DNA of 64,000 nt, taken from contig NZ_KB905697.1 in assembly GCF_000380985.1 (NCBI RefSeq), positions 124,001-188,000 of the forward strand. The letters are read 5' to 3'. Positions 10,240 to 18,623 of the stretch are shown piece after piece. Source of the stretch: Proteiniphilum acetatigenes DSM 18083 (GTDB lineage: Bacteria; Bacteroidota; Bacteroidia; Bacteroidales; Dysgonomonadaceae). Position 1 is the first letter of the stretch. Every line of letters begins with the position of its first letter. A program made the position numbers and the translations under genes. The notes under the pieces are model-generated. The model was not told the DNA's origin and did not search any database. It saw only the letters and a list, made by a program, of their open reading frames with translations.

Positions 10240-11382
10240 TTATTCTGGTCTTGTCCAAAATAAATCAGGGTTGTTTGTCTTGTAATAAATAAATTTCACT
10301 CCGGTTTTTTCATTTCCCCATTCTCTTTTTTGAGGTGTTTGCTCAATGCCATCCAACGGCAATAACTCTACATATATCACCTCTTTTCCATTTTCCCGGG
10401 TTTCTGTATTATATTCACTTACTAACTGCGTTTGAAGTCTGTAAAGATTTTTCGCCATATAATAGTCTAAATAGTATTCTTTTGTCTGCAACATCGTCCT
10501 ATTCCAGTTAGCATCTGCATTAAGCACCAAAGGTTCTCCCTTGACAAGTCTTTCTCTGACTTCCTGAATACCAAGTATGCGTCCTTTGTCATCCATCACA
10601 TAAGCATCAAAGGTTGGGTCAATCCAAATCCATTTATCTAATTCACTGCTATATACCATATTGATAACATGACAATCATCAAATTCTGTGTCTCTTGGCA
10701 TACAGGTTATGTATCTGGATTTTATCCCTATTGACAAATAACATTCGTTCAATATCGTCGCCAACATCCTGCAATTCACGCCCCGATTTTCAGTTTTACA
10801 AATCTCTATCAAATCAATCGCATTTTTCGACGTTGGATTATCACTGCTTCCGTCATGTCTTATCAGATTGTGAATCCAATGCATTAAATTGAAAATTTGG
10901 GAAAGTTCACTTCCATTTCCGGCAATAGAGTCCAATTTCAACTCTTTTCTTACCCTGATAAGATTCGGATCATCCTGCGATTGATAACTAAAGGTTGGAA
11001 TAGGACGATTATCCGAATAGTTATATTTTTTTCCTTGCCTTAGAATCTCCAGTTTCGAAAGTTCCCAAACAATTCGTGTCCTTGCAGAGTCATTCCCATT
11101 GAGCAATATCACAAAATCATATTGTTCATTTGGCTCTATATCAAATGAAATGGAGTCTACATCTGTATAGAAAGTGACCTTTTTGGCTGACGTTCTGAAA
11201 ATATCAGGATTTTCTTCGGGAACAATTCGCCATGCATTCTTTCTAACGACATCATCCTCTTTAATATCCACTTGCGTAGAATTTGCGTGTATGATTTTTA
11301 ATTCTTTCGGGATGGATTTGTCAGGTTTACAACTTACAATAAAACCGATGATTAATAGAAGTAAAACTATTTTACCTTTCAT
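10240..11382 (-). CDS. Transglutaminase-like lipoprotein
   Basis: This 380-aa predicted lipoprotein has a lipobox ending at Cys18 (IVSC). The papain-like transglutaminase core is recognisable from its triad: Cys204 in GVNCRMLA, His238 in DDCHVINMVY and Asp255 in WIWIDPTFDA. An N-terminal beta-rich region of about 130 residues comes first. Such proteins are usually surface or periplasmic peptidases or amidases in Bacteroidetes; the substrate is unknown. The gene stands alone and is divergent from dgkA. Confidence 0.82.
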   Translation of the reverse strand: MKGKIVLLLLIIGFIVSCKPDKSIPKELKIIHANSTQVDIKEDDVVRKNAWRIVPEENPDIFRTSAKKVTFYTDVDSISFDIEPNEQYDFVILLNGNDSARTRIVWELSKLEILRQGKKYNYSDNRPIPTFSYQSQDDPNLIRVRKELKLDSIAGNGSELSQIFNLMHWIHNLIRHDGSSDNPTSKNAIDLIEICKTENRGVNCRMLATILNECYLSIGIKSRYITCMPRDTEFDDCHVINMVYSSELDKWIWIDPTFDAYVMDDKGRILGIQEVRERLVKGEPLVLNADANWNRTMLQTKEYYLDYYMAKNLYRLQTQLVSEYNTETRENGKEVIYVELLPLDGIEQTPQKREWGNEKTGVKFIYYKTNNPDLFWTRPE

Positions 11383-11566
11383 TGTCCAGTTTTTTACAGC
11401 ACGGTTACCAATTTTAAAACAGACGCAATATTACTACTTTTTTCAATAAGTACAATAAAATCAAAAAACAGAAATAATCAATCAGAAAGACGGTTACAAA
11501 TTATTTCTATAAGTATAGAACTATCTGCTTATAAACTTTACCGTTCATCATAATAAATGAGACTGT

Positions 11567-11597
11567 TTTGCCAAAACAGACATTTTTTGTACATTTG
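11567..11597 (+). promoter_or_regulatory. Bacteroidetes-type promoter for dgkA
   Basis: TTTG at 11567-11570 is followed after 19 bp by TACATTTG at 11590-11597. This fits the Bacteroidetes primary-sigma consensus (TTTG, about 19-21 bp, TAnnTTTG). It lies about 100 bp before the dgkA ATG. The rest of the 312-bp gap between 11382 and 11695 holds no recognisable gene; a short palindrome around 11564-11580 overlaps the -33 element. Confidence 0.65.
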
Positions 11598-11694
11598 AGT
11601 ACAGATTTCCAATATGAAAGTGGACTGTAAATCAACTAATCTGTAGATTAGCAATCAGTAAATCAGCTAATCAACAAAGCAGCCAATCAACAAA

Positions 11695-12054
11695 ATGTCC
11701 TATATAAAAAAACGAATCCAATCTTTTGCATATGCCTTCAGTGGTCTGCGTTTTTTATTCAAAGAGACGCCTAATACGCTGATACATTTGATAGTGACAT
11801 TTATTGCGATCTCGTTAGGATTCATATACAATATATCCAACAACGAATGGCTTGCCATTATCATTGTTATCGGTGCTGTGTTTTCTATGGAAGCCATAAA
11901 TACCGCCCTGGAAAGATTATCTGATTATACTTGTAACAAAGAGATCCATCCCGCTATCAAAAAAGTGAAAGACCTTTCAGCCGCAGCAGTTTTGATCGCC
12001 GCTCTGGCAGCATTGGCAGTGGGGATTATCATCTTTCTACCTAAAATCTTCTGA
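11695..12054 (+). CDS. dgkA: Diacylglycerol/undecaprenol kinase family protein
   Basis: This 119-aa integral membrane kinase phosphorylates diacylglycerol or undecaprenol. It has three membrane helices and the family motif EAINTALERLSDY at residues 66-78, with the catalytic Glu and Asn in place. The length is that of DgkA. It ends in a TGA stop, which shows that the host reads TGA as stop. The next gene starts 6 bp later, so the two are probably co-transcribed. Confidence 0.93.
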   Translation: MSYIKKRIQSFAYAFSGLRFLFKETPNTLIHLIVTFIAISLGFIYNISNNEWLAIIIVIGAVFSMEAINTALERLSDYTCNKEIHPAIKKVKDLSAAAVLIAALAALAVGIIIFLPKIF

Positions 12055-12060
12055 TATTGT

Positions 12061-15000
12061 ATGACCGAATCTTCCGCTTTTCCTGCAGGTATTTCCACTG
12101 ATGCTATCCGTGTTCAACTACTTAAAGTTGATCGTGAGAGGAAATTACTTATCTGCATGACCATGGAGAATCCGGGTACGGCACTGATTGCCAGATATGG
12201 GATTTCGCCTGAGAACAGCGTTTTTGACAGTTCGGTAGATAGATTTCAGGAGGGAGCCAACCTGAACCTGATAGATTGTATTATCGACGGGGATGGTTTC
12301 CTTATCCCTAACTATATCATCCTTGAGCCTGATTATCTGATCGATGCTTCCGCAATCGCAGAGTGTTTTCAGGATTATTTGATATCCCCGCTTCACTATT
12401 TCCGCAACAAATTTGAAGAAAAGGAAAACCGCTCTTATCTGCTACTGGGGAATTTAGCGAACTTCTTCCTCGACGAACTGGTATTTGCTGAAAATCCCGA
12501 AGAGGTTTCCTTCAGGGATGTATTCCTGCGATCGTTTAAACAATCGCCTTTCGAATATACCAGTTGTGAAGATATCCGTTCCGACAGTGATTTCCGGGCA
12601 TTCATGGAAAAAGCGCAAAGTCAGTTTGAAAATATCAAACGGGTAATTCGTGAGGACTTCCCCGGTCGGGGTATCAATCTACATTACTGTACGCTGGAAC
12701 CTTCATTCTTTAGCGAACGGTTCGGATTCCAGGGGCGACTCGACCTGCTACAACCCCAATCCGAAGAGACAGATGCCCGGATTGTGGAATTGAAATCGGG
12801 CAGGTTACCGTTCCCTTCCTCCGACAGCAATAAAATCACACTTAATCATGAAGTACAGACCGCCGTGTACCGTCTGATGATAGAGACTGTTTTCGGAAAG
12901 AAGGTACAGGGAATAGATGCCTCCATCCTCTATTCAACGGGATCCCGTCCGGGAGAGAACCTTCGTACTGCGACGGTAAATGGCGAATTGGAAAAGTCGA
13001 TCCTGAATATCCGTAACCTGATCGTGGCCAATGAGCAGATTCTGATCCGTGGAGAAAATAGAGATACGGAGGCGTTGTTCAAATCACTGATCAATCTTCT
13101 CCAGACAGAAAAAAAACTGCCTGAATTCTTCACCGGGAAAATTGAACGGATACGCACGCTGTTGTCAGGTTGCAGCGAAACGGAACTCACCTTTTTCTAT
13201 CGCTATATCCGGTTTATCTCAAGGGAATTGTATCATCACAAAATCGGTGATATAGCCTATGAAACGCCGACTGGTACGGCATCATTATGGAATAGTGCTT
13301 TCAGCGAACGGGCCGAGGCGTTGGACGTACTTTTCAATCTTACTATCCTGACCATAGATGATTCGGGACATGATATGACGATCTTATTCACCCGTAACCA
13401 TACAGAAAACGATATTGTCAATTTCAGGGAAGGTGAGATATGTATTGTCTATCCAAGACAAGATGACAATGATACGGTACTGAACCGGCAGATACTGAAA
13501 GGTGCTATCGCACGGATCACAGTGGAGACAGTAGAGGTGCGTTTTCGCTATAAGCAGAAAAACCGCCGTTTTTTTGAAGAAAACCGGCTCTGGGCTATAG
13601 AGCACGATTCGCTGGACTCCAGTTACAACAGCATGTACAAAAGTCTCTTCTCTTTTCTGGGTGCATCTCCGAAAAAGAAAAAGATACTGATGGGATTGGC
13701 ACTTCCGGGAACAAGTAATGACGCATCGGAGGAAAGTAAAGCTTGTAGAGAAGAAAATCATCCAATAGAAACTTCTCAAGAGGCAGGTTATCCGGAAAAT
13801 ATCATTCGGAAAGCGATGAGCGCCCAGGACTATTTCCTGATCGTGGGTCCTCCCGGTACCGGGAAGACCTCGATCTTTGCCCGACGACTTATCGAAGAAT
13901 ATCACACACAACCGGGAAAAAATATCATGGTACTGGCTTATACCAACCGTGCTGTGGACGAGTTGTGTGAAGCCATCAACGCTGCTTTTGGATGTAAAAA
14001 GGGAGAATGTGACGCCTATATCCGGGTAGGGACGGAGCTTTCTTGTACCGAAACCTACCGACACCGATTACTGCAAAGGATTTCGGAGAAAGCCAAAGAT
14101 AGGGAGTCGTTACGGCATGAGATAGAGCGGACACGTATATACATTTCTACCCTCGCTTCCATCAACGGACGGATGGAGCTTTTCAATCTCAAACATTTTC
14201 ATGTAGCCATCATTGATGAGGCTTCACAGATACTGGAACCACAGATCATCGGACTTCTCCCCCGGTTCGACCGGTTTATCATGATCGGTGATCACCATCA
14301 GCTATCTACCATCGTATTGCAGGATCGTCAATTTTCAGGCATCGATGAGCCGGTATTGTGTGAAGCGGGATTTATTGATTGCCGTGATTCTTTATTTGAA
14401 CGACTGTTGCGCCTCTGCAAAGCGAAAGGATGGCATCATGCCTATGCGCAACTCACCCATCAGGGGCGGATGCACAACGATATCGCCGCTTTTCCGGCAA
14501 CCAGTTTTTATTCCGGAAACCTTTTCCCTGCACTCGACTGGCAATTGGAAGAGTGGAAACTGCACAGCCCGTCAGACAACCTCTTCGACCGGTGGATAGC
14601 CGCCAAACGGACCGCCTTTTTTTCGACGGAAAAGATTAATCGTGCCTCTCCGTCCGACAAGATCAATGAAACCGAAGCAGATCTGATCATAACACTTCTG
14701 ACATCTATCCGTAATGTATATGAAGCAAATGGAAATGTATTCGACACTCAGGCAATGGGGATTATCGCCCCCTACCGGAACCAGATCGCCTTAATCAAAC
14801 ACAAGCTGTCATTAGCAGGAATTCCTCATTGGGAGAAAATCATGATCGATACAGTAGAACGGTATCAGGGGAGCCAGCGCGATGTAATCCTGATTTCGTT
14901 CTGTGCAAATAAACCCTATCAGATGGATTTTCTCTGTAATCCGAACCATGACGGAACGGTGGACAGGAAACTCAACGTAGCGATTACCCGTGCACGCCGG

Positions 15001-15108
15001 CAACTTTTTCTTGTCGGCAATGCCACTGTCCTGCGTGAATCCCCGGTCTATACTGCCCTACTCGATTTTTACAAGGAAAAGGATAGTTATTTGGTAGTTG
15101 TTCGGTAG
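12061..15108 (+). CDS. Dna2-like nuclease-helicase (Cas4-type nuclease fused to SF1B helicase)
   Basis: This 1015-aa protein joins a PD-(D/E)XK nuclease half to a superfamily 1 helicase half. The nuclease shows GRLDLLQ, then IVELKSGRLPFP and NHEVQTAVYRLM, as in Cas4/Dna2 nucleases. The helicase has Walker A VGPPGTGKTSIFARR near residue 600, motif II IIDEASQILEPQ, motif III GDHHQLSTIV, and motif VI NVAITRARRQLFLVGN. The layout resembles eukaryotic Dna2, suggesting processing of DNA ends or Okazaki-like flaps. I saw no cluster of four Cys for the iron-sulfur site, so that feature may be missing. Confidence 0.85.
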   Translation: MTESSAFPAGISTDAIRVQLLKVDRERKLLICMTMENPGTALIARYGISPENSVFDSSVDRFQEGANLNLIDCIIDGDGFLIPNYIILEPDYLIDASAIAECFQDYLISPLHYFRNKFEEKENRSYLLLGNLANFFLDELVFAENPEEVSFRDVFLRSFKQSPFEYTSCEDIRSDSDFRAFMEKAQSQFENIKRVIREDFPGRGINLHYCTLEPSFFSERFGFQGRLDLLQPQSEETDARIVELKSGRLPFPSSDSNKITLNHEVQTAVYRLMIETVFGKKVQGIDASILYSTGSRPGENLRTATVNGELEKSILNIRNLIVANEQILIRGENRDTEALFKSLINLLQTEKKLPEFFTGKIERIRTLLSGCSETELTFFYRYIRFISRELYHHKIGDIAYETPTGTASLWNSAFSERAEALDVLFNLTILTIDDSGHDMTILFTRNHTENDIVNFREGEICIVYPRQDDNDTVLNRQILKGAIARITVETVEVRFRYKQKNRRFFEENRLWAIEHDSLDSSYNSMYKSLFSFLGASPKKKKILMGLALPGTSNDASEESKACREENHPIETSQEAGYPENIIRKAMSAQDYFLIVGPPGTGKTSIFARRLIEEYHTQPGKNIMVLAYTNRAVDELCEAINAAFGCKKGECDAYIRVGTELSCTETYRHRLLQRISEKAKDRESLRHEIERTRIYISTLASINGRMELFNLKHFHVAIIDEASQILEPQIIGLLPRFDRFIMIGDHHQLSTIVLQDRQFSGIDEPVLCEAGFIDCRDSLFERLLRLCKAKGWHHAYAQLTHQGRMHNDIAAFPATSFYSGNLFPALDWQLEEWKLHSPSDNLFDRWIAAKRTAFFSTEKINRASPSDKINETEADLIITLLTSIRNVYEANGNVFDTQAMGIIAPYRNQIALIKHKLSLAGIPHWEKIMIDTVERYQGSQRDVILISFCANKPYQMDFLCNPNHDGTVDRKLNVAITRARRQLFLVGNATVLRESPVYTALLDFYKEKDSYLVVVR

Positions 15109-15237
15109 TTATTCAATGGTAAAATACGAAAGAAGTGAGTGAACAACGCACAAATTGAGAACAACAGCGGAGCCGAACAATGTGAGCGAAGCGAATGAAT
15201 AACGACGTAAGCCAAATTATTTTTTTGTAGAACTTTT

Positions 15238-15265
15238 TTTGTTGTGACAATTTTTTATACCTTTG
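15238..15265 (+). promoter_or_regulatory. Promoter of tRNA-Gln
   Basis: TACCTTTG at 15258-15265 fits the Bacteroidetes -7 element, with a TTTG at 15238-15241 about 16 bp upstream. The tRNA begins 9 bp downstream, as expected for a tRNA promoter. Confidence 0.6.
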
Positions 15266-15274
15266 CAGTCCAAT

Positions 15275-15345
15275 TGTCTTATGGTGTAATGGTAGCACAA
15301 CAGATTCTGGTCCTGTTTGTCCAGGTTCGAGTCCTGGTAAGACAA
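15275..15345 (+). tRNA. tRNA-Gln (anticodon CTG)
   Basis: The cloverleaf is clear. Acceptor strand TGTCTTA pairs with TAAGACA, the T arm is CCAGG-TTCGAGT-CCTGG, and the anticodon loop TTCTGGT gives CTG. The discriminator is A and CCA is not encoded. The D-arm sequence GGTGTAATGGTAGCACAAC is that seen in Bacteroidales tRNA-Gln. The stem below the anticodon loop has one A-C mismatch. Confidence 0.93.
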
Positions 15346-15385
15346 CAAATTACCTGGAAATCAATATTTTTTGAAAGATGCGAAT

Positions 15386-15424
15386 AAATGTCGGATTGAT
15401 AAATCATCGGTCCGACATTTTTTA
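15386..15424 (+). terminator. Rho-independent terminator after tRNA-Gln
   Basis: A perfect 10-bp stem (AAATGTCGGA at 15386-15395 with TCCGACATTT at 15411-15420) is followed by more T residues. It ends the tRNA-Gln transcript and also lies just downstream of the convergent flavin reductase gene. Confidence 0.85.
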
Positions 15425-15433
15425 TAGTGAAAA

Positions 15434-15964
15434 TTACTGTACCAGAAGTTGCAAAAGTATTGCTAAGCGACTTTTATAATTGTCGCTTATATTCCCGTTT
15501 TCATCAAAAAGCTCAAAGCGCTGGATAGGAACACTGTAAGGAAGTGTCCATGCTCTTAACGACTTAGCGACAGCATCCATGGCGTTGATGCCTTGCATAG
15601 CCTGCACTCCGTCTGCCCAACATACCAGACCGACTTTCTTTCCGGTCAGGTAAGGCTTAGGTAATGTGGCCGTACACTCCAACCAGTCCAAACAGTTTTT
15701 CATCACACCTGTCATACTTCCATGATAGAGAGGTGTAAGCCAGATATGGACATCAGCTTCGAGAAACTGTATGTTCATTAATTCTACTGCAGCAGGTTTA
15801 TTTTTCAGTGTAATATCAAATAACGGTATACCTGAATCTGCAATTTTAAATATATTGGTTTCAACTCCAAGTGCTTTGAGTTGTTCACTTAGATAATTGG
15901 AAAGACGTTCCGATGTAGAATCTTCTCTTCTTTCCAATGCACCTGTAAATATCAATGCTTTCAT
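15434..15964 (-). CDS. NADPH-dependent FMN reductase family protein
   Basis: This 176-aa flavodoxin-fold protein opens with MKALIFTGALERREDSTSERL, a beta strand and phosphate-binding loop that would hold FMN. It has the family stretch WLTPLYHGSMTGVMKNCLDW (residues about 75-95) and a VGLVCWADG loop. It probably reduces flavins or quinones with NAD(P)H. It lies next to superoxide dismutase, which fits a role in redox stress, though the two have separate flanks. Confidence 0.85.
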   Translation of the reverse strand: MKALIFTGALERREDSTSERLSNYLSEQLKALGVETNIFKIADSGIPLFDITLKNKPAAVELMNIQFLEADVHIWLTPLYHGSMTGVMKNCLDWLECTATLPKPYLTGKKVGLVCWADGVQAMQGINAMDAVAKSLRAWTLPYSVPIQRFELFDENGNISDNYKSRLAILLQLLVQ

Positions 15965-16016
15965 TAATTATTATTGTGCTTGTTTTTACAAATTATCATC
16001 TTCGCTCATAATTACA

Positions 16017-16054
16017 GTTTCGTCTTCCCCTTTGGGTTAAGGAGAAGACGAAAC
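16017..16054 (-). terminator. Strong stem-loop downstream of sod
   Basis: An 11-bp stem (GTTTCGTCTTC at 16017-16027 and its complement at 16044-16054) sits about 25 bp after the sod stop. The minus-strand T run after it is weak, so it could be an RNA-stability hairpin rather than a full terminator. Confidence 0.55.
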
Positions 16055-16077
16055 CAATTGAAAAAAGAGACAAAAGA

Positions 16078-16701
16078 TTACTGCACCTTTGAAAGTGCTT
16101 CTTCGTAATTCTTTTCAACTGCCGCCCAATCGAGAACAGACCAGAAAGCATCGAGATAATCGGCGCGCTTGTTTTGATATTTCAGGTAATACGCATGTTC
16201 CCAAACGTCTACACCCAGGATCGGACAGCCTTGATTAGCCGGGTTGGTATCCATTAAGGGATTATCCTGATTAGGAGTTGCAACAACAGCCAGAGATCCG
16301 TCCCCCTTTACTATTAACCAGGCCCAACCAGATCCAAACTGGCCTAAACCGGCTTGCTTGATCTGCGCTTTGAGTTCGTCGAGGCTTCCAAAATATTTAT
16401 TTATTTCTTCCGCCAATTTTCCTTCAGGAGCAGTTTTTGGTGTTGCCGACAAAATTTTCCAGAAAAGAGAGTGATTGTAATGTCCACCTCCATTATTCCT
16501 GACAGCAGGAGCATACTTACTTACCTCTTTCAGAATTTCTTTCAACTCTTTAGACTCTGCGTCGGTTCCTGCAATAGCCTTATTTAGATTGTCAACATAC
16601 GCTTGATGATGACGTTGGTGATGGATAGTCATCGTTGCGGTATCAAAGTGAGGCTCTAACGCATCATAAGCGTAAGGCAGTTCAGGTAATGTGTAACTCA
16701 T
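16078..16701 (-). CDS. sod: Superoxide dismutase (Fe/Mn)
   Basis: The 207-aa enzyme dismutates superoxide. Metal ligands can be seen in TIHHQRHHQAYVDNLNKAI, HYNHSLFW, and the pair DVWEHAYYLKYQN (Asp and His). The start at ATG 16701 (MSYTLPELPYAYDALEPHFD) is the family N-terminus; an upstream in-frame extension of 18 codons is not conserved. Fe or Mn cannot be assigned with certainty. It is divergent from a SufR-like regulator across a 288-bp spacer. Confidence 0.96.
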   Translation of the reverse strand: MSYTLPELPYAYDALEPHFDTATMTIHHQRHHQAYVDNLNKAIAGTDAESKELKEILKEVSKYAPAVRNNGGGHYNHSLFWKILSATPKTAPEGKLAEEINKYFGSLDELKAQIKQAGLGQFGSGWAWLIVKGDGSLAVVATPNQDNPLMDTNPANQGCPILGVDVWEHAYYLKYQNKRADYLDAFWSVLDWAAVEKNYEEALSKVQ

Positions 16702-16948
16702 AATTTTACTTTTTAGATGTTTACTATTATATAGTTCTGTAAATACATATACCAATCAACAATAAAACAATTATTTTGTTGTTTTATTTCATTCATTTAA
16801 CAAATCAGCATCATTCTCTGTAATCATTAAACTATATTTTCAGCATGTTTTCATATGATTAAATTATTGATTTAAATGTATTTAAATAATTTACTTTTAA
16901 TTATTTACTGGAATGAGAACTATATTATGCTTGTTTCATATATTTATT

Positions 16949-16956
16949 TAACTTTG
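16949..16956 (+). promoter_or_regulatory. -7 element of the SufR-like regulator gene
   Basis: TAACTTTG matches TAnnTTTG, with TTG at 16931-16933 upstream. It implies a transcript start near 16963, which supports the ATG at 16990 rather than an earlier in-frame start at 16876. Confidence 0.55.
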
Positions 16957-16989
16957 CGACAGATAATAAACCAATATAATGATTGTAAA

Positions 16990-17631
16990 ATGAAAAAAAC
17001 TACGGTTGATAGAATTTTGATGATTTTAAAAATGCGGGGCAAGATTTCCACCGCAACTTTAGCAACCGAGTTAGGAATAACTAAAGAAGGGGTTCGTTTA
17101 CATCTTTTGAAATTAGAAGAAGAAGATCTAGTAAAGAGTGATACTAAAATCGAAGGGGTCGGTAGACCCATAACCTATTACTCTTTATCCCGAAAAGGAT
17201 TGTCTAAATTTCCGGATACACATGCGCTTGTTACAGTAGAACTATTGCGTTCCATAAAAAAACTGCTGGGAGACAATGCATTGGATTTACTGATAGGTGA
17301 GAGGGAAAAGCAAGTTTATGAGCGTTATGAAAAAGAAATGAAGAATGCCTCTTCTTTGGAGGAGCGTTTAAACATATTGAGTAAAATTCGGACCGATGAA
17401 GGATATCTAGCTGAATGGACAAAAGAAGCCGGAGTATACTACTTTACTGAAAACCACTGCCCTATCTGCGCTGCGGCTACCGAATGTCAAAAATTCTGCA
17501 GAGCAGAGTTATCCAGTTTTAAGCAATTGATTGGCAATGAATTTGAAATTGAAAGGGTGCAGCATATTGTTTCCGGTGATCATCGTTGCGTATATCGAAT
17601 AACGGAGGCTGTGAGTCTCACAGCAAAATAA
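16990..17631 (+). CDS. SufR-like winged-helix transcriptional regulator
   Basis: This 213-aa protein has an N-terminal winged helix (TTVDRILMILKMRGKIS, then ATLATELGITKEGVRLHLLK). A helical dimer region follows. The C-terminal third contains a cysteine cluster CPICAAATECQKFC and a later DHRC. This layout is that of SufR-type regulators, which bind an iron-sulfur cluster and sense redox or iron state. Its divergence from sod suggests that it controls sod, itself, or both. The target is inferred. Confidence 0.8.
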   Translation: MKKTTVDRILMILKMRGKISTATLATELGITKEGVRLHLLKLEEEDLVKSDTKIEGVGRPITYYSLSRKGLSKFPDTHALVTVELLRSIKKLLGDNALDLLIGEREKQVYERYEKEMKNASSLEERLNILSKIRTDEGYLAEWTKEAGVYYFTENHCPICAAATECQKFCRAELSSFKQLIGNEFEIERVQHIVSGDHRCVYRITEAVSLTAK

Positions 17632-17816
17632 TTTGAGTTTTCTGGCAAATAAGAAAAAAGACAGGTTGGCCAATTTTGTATATTGACAGGCAAAGCGTAA
17701 ATCACAATGAAGCTAAATAACGTGAACATAGTGAACAAATAACTATGTAACTGAATTATATATTAAATAAAAAACAGAAACACGCCAAACATGTAAAATT
17801 CTAAATTACAGAACCT

Positions 17817-18350
17817 ATGAAATCAATCAATTACTTATTTGCTTTATTATTCCTGTGTGGAGCACTACAACTGAATGCACAGCAAATTACACTGGATGTA
17901 CCTTATGTACCCACACCGCAGAACGTGGTAGAAGGTATGCTCGACCTTGCCAACGTGGGCAAAGGAGATGTTGTCTATGATCTCGGCTGCGGGGATGGAC
18001 GGATTGTGATCACTGCAGCGAAAAAATACGAAGCGACCGGAATAGGTGTAGACCTCAATCCGGAAAGAATAAAAGAAGCCAGCCAGAACGCCAGGGAGGC
18101 TGGAGTAGAAGACAAGGTAACATTCTATGAAGGTGATCTTTTTAATTTTGACTTTAGTAAAGCTTCTGTACTGACGCTATATCTTCTTCCGGACGTGAAT
18201 CTAAAGTTGATGCCGAAAATCTTGTCTGAGATGAAACCCGGTAGCCGGGTGGTTTCTCATGCATTCGACATGGGCAACTGGAAGCCCGACGAGCAGATTT
18301 CGGTGAATGGCAGTACTGTTTATCTCTGGATAGTCCCTGAAAAGAAATAA
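17817..18350 (+). CDS. Exported class I SAM-dependent methyltransferase
   Basis: This 177-aa protein starts with a clear signal peptide ending at about residue 21 (LNAQ). The Rossmann motif I VYDLGCGDGRIV, motif with GIGVDLNPERI, and TLYLLPDVNLKLMPKI follow. The fold is a methyltransferase that would bind SAM, but a signal peptide on a SAM enzyme is unusual because SAM is cytoplasmic. The substrate is unknown. The gene sits alone. Confidence 0.8.
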   Translation: MKSINYLFALLFLCGALQLNAQQITLDVPYVPTPQNVVEGMLDLANVGKGDVVYDLGCGDGRIVITAAKKYEATGIGVDLNPERIKEASQNAREAGVEDKVTFYEGDLFNFDFSKASVLTLYLLPDVNLKLMPKILSEMKPGSRVVSHAFDMGNWKPDEQISVNGSTVYLWIVPEKK

Positions 18351-18420
18351 TATGTCTGTATGGATATAACGTCATGAAGTGATCCTACAAAATCATAACT
18401 AAATGTGAAATAAGTTTGAA

Positions 18421-18516
18421 TAATGAAATTGAACTATTCTGTTAAGCCAAATGCCCAGAGCCAAGCTTGCTTGAGCTATGTCATGGCGAAGAATAGTCTA
18501 ATGAAATTGAACTATT
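18421..18516. repeat. 18-bp direct repeats, 78 bp apart
   Basis: TAATGAAATTGAACTATT occurs at 18421-18438 and again at 18499-18516. Each is followed by a similar but not identical stretch. The repeats lie in the 273-bp gap between the methyltransferase and the aldo/keto reductase. They could be operators or the ends of a decayed mobile element; no gene is seen between them. Confidence 0.6.
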
Positions 18517-18583
18517 TCGTCAGGCAATTAATCCTGCAACAAGTTAAAGTATAATAATCGCTTTATTTTTATTCAAAAGAAAA

Positions 18584-18591
18584 TATCTTTG
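18584..18591 (+). promoter_or_regulatory. -7 element of the aldo/keto reductase gene
   Basis: TATCTTTG fits TAnnTTTG and lies 32 bp before the ATG. A GGAGGAG purine run at 18611-18617 could serve as a ribosome binding site, which is stronger than is usual for this group. Confidence 0.55.
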
Positions 18592-18623
18592 TATCAATAA
18601 TGTATTAACTGGAGGAGATAAAT

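Noticed and set aside
15113-15298. A 61-aa minus-strand frame next to tRNA-Gln
   Set aside because: It runs into the tRNA and its promoter, so it is a chance frame.
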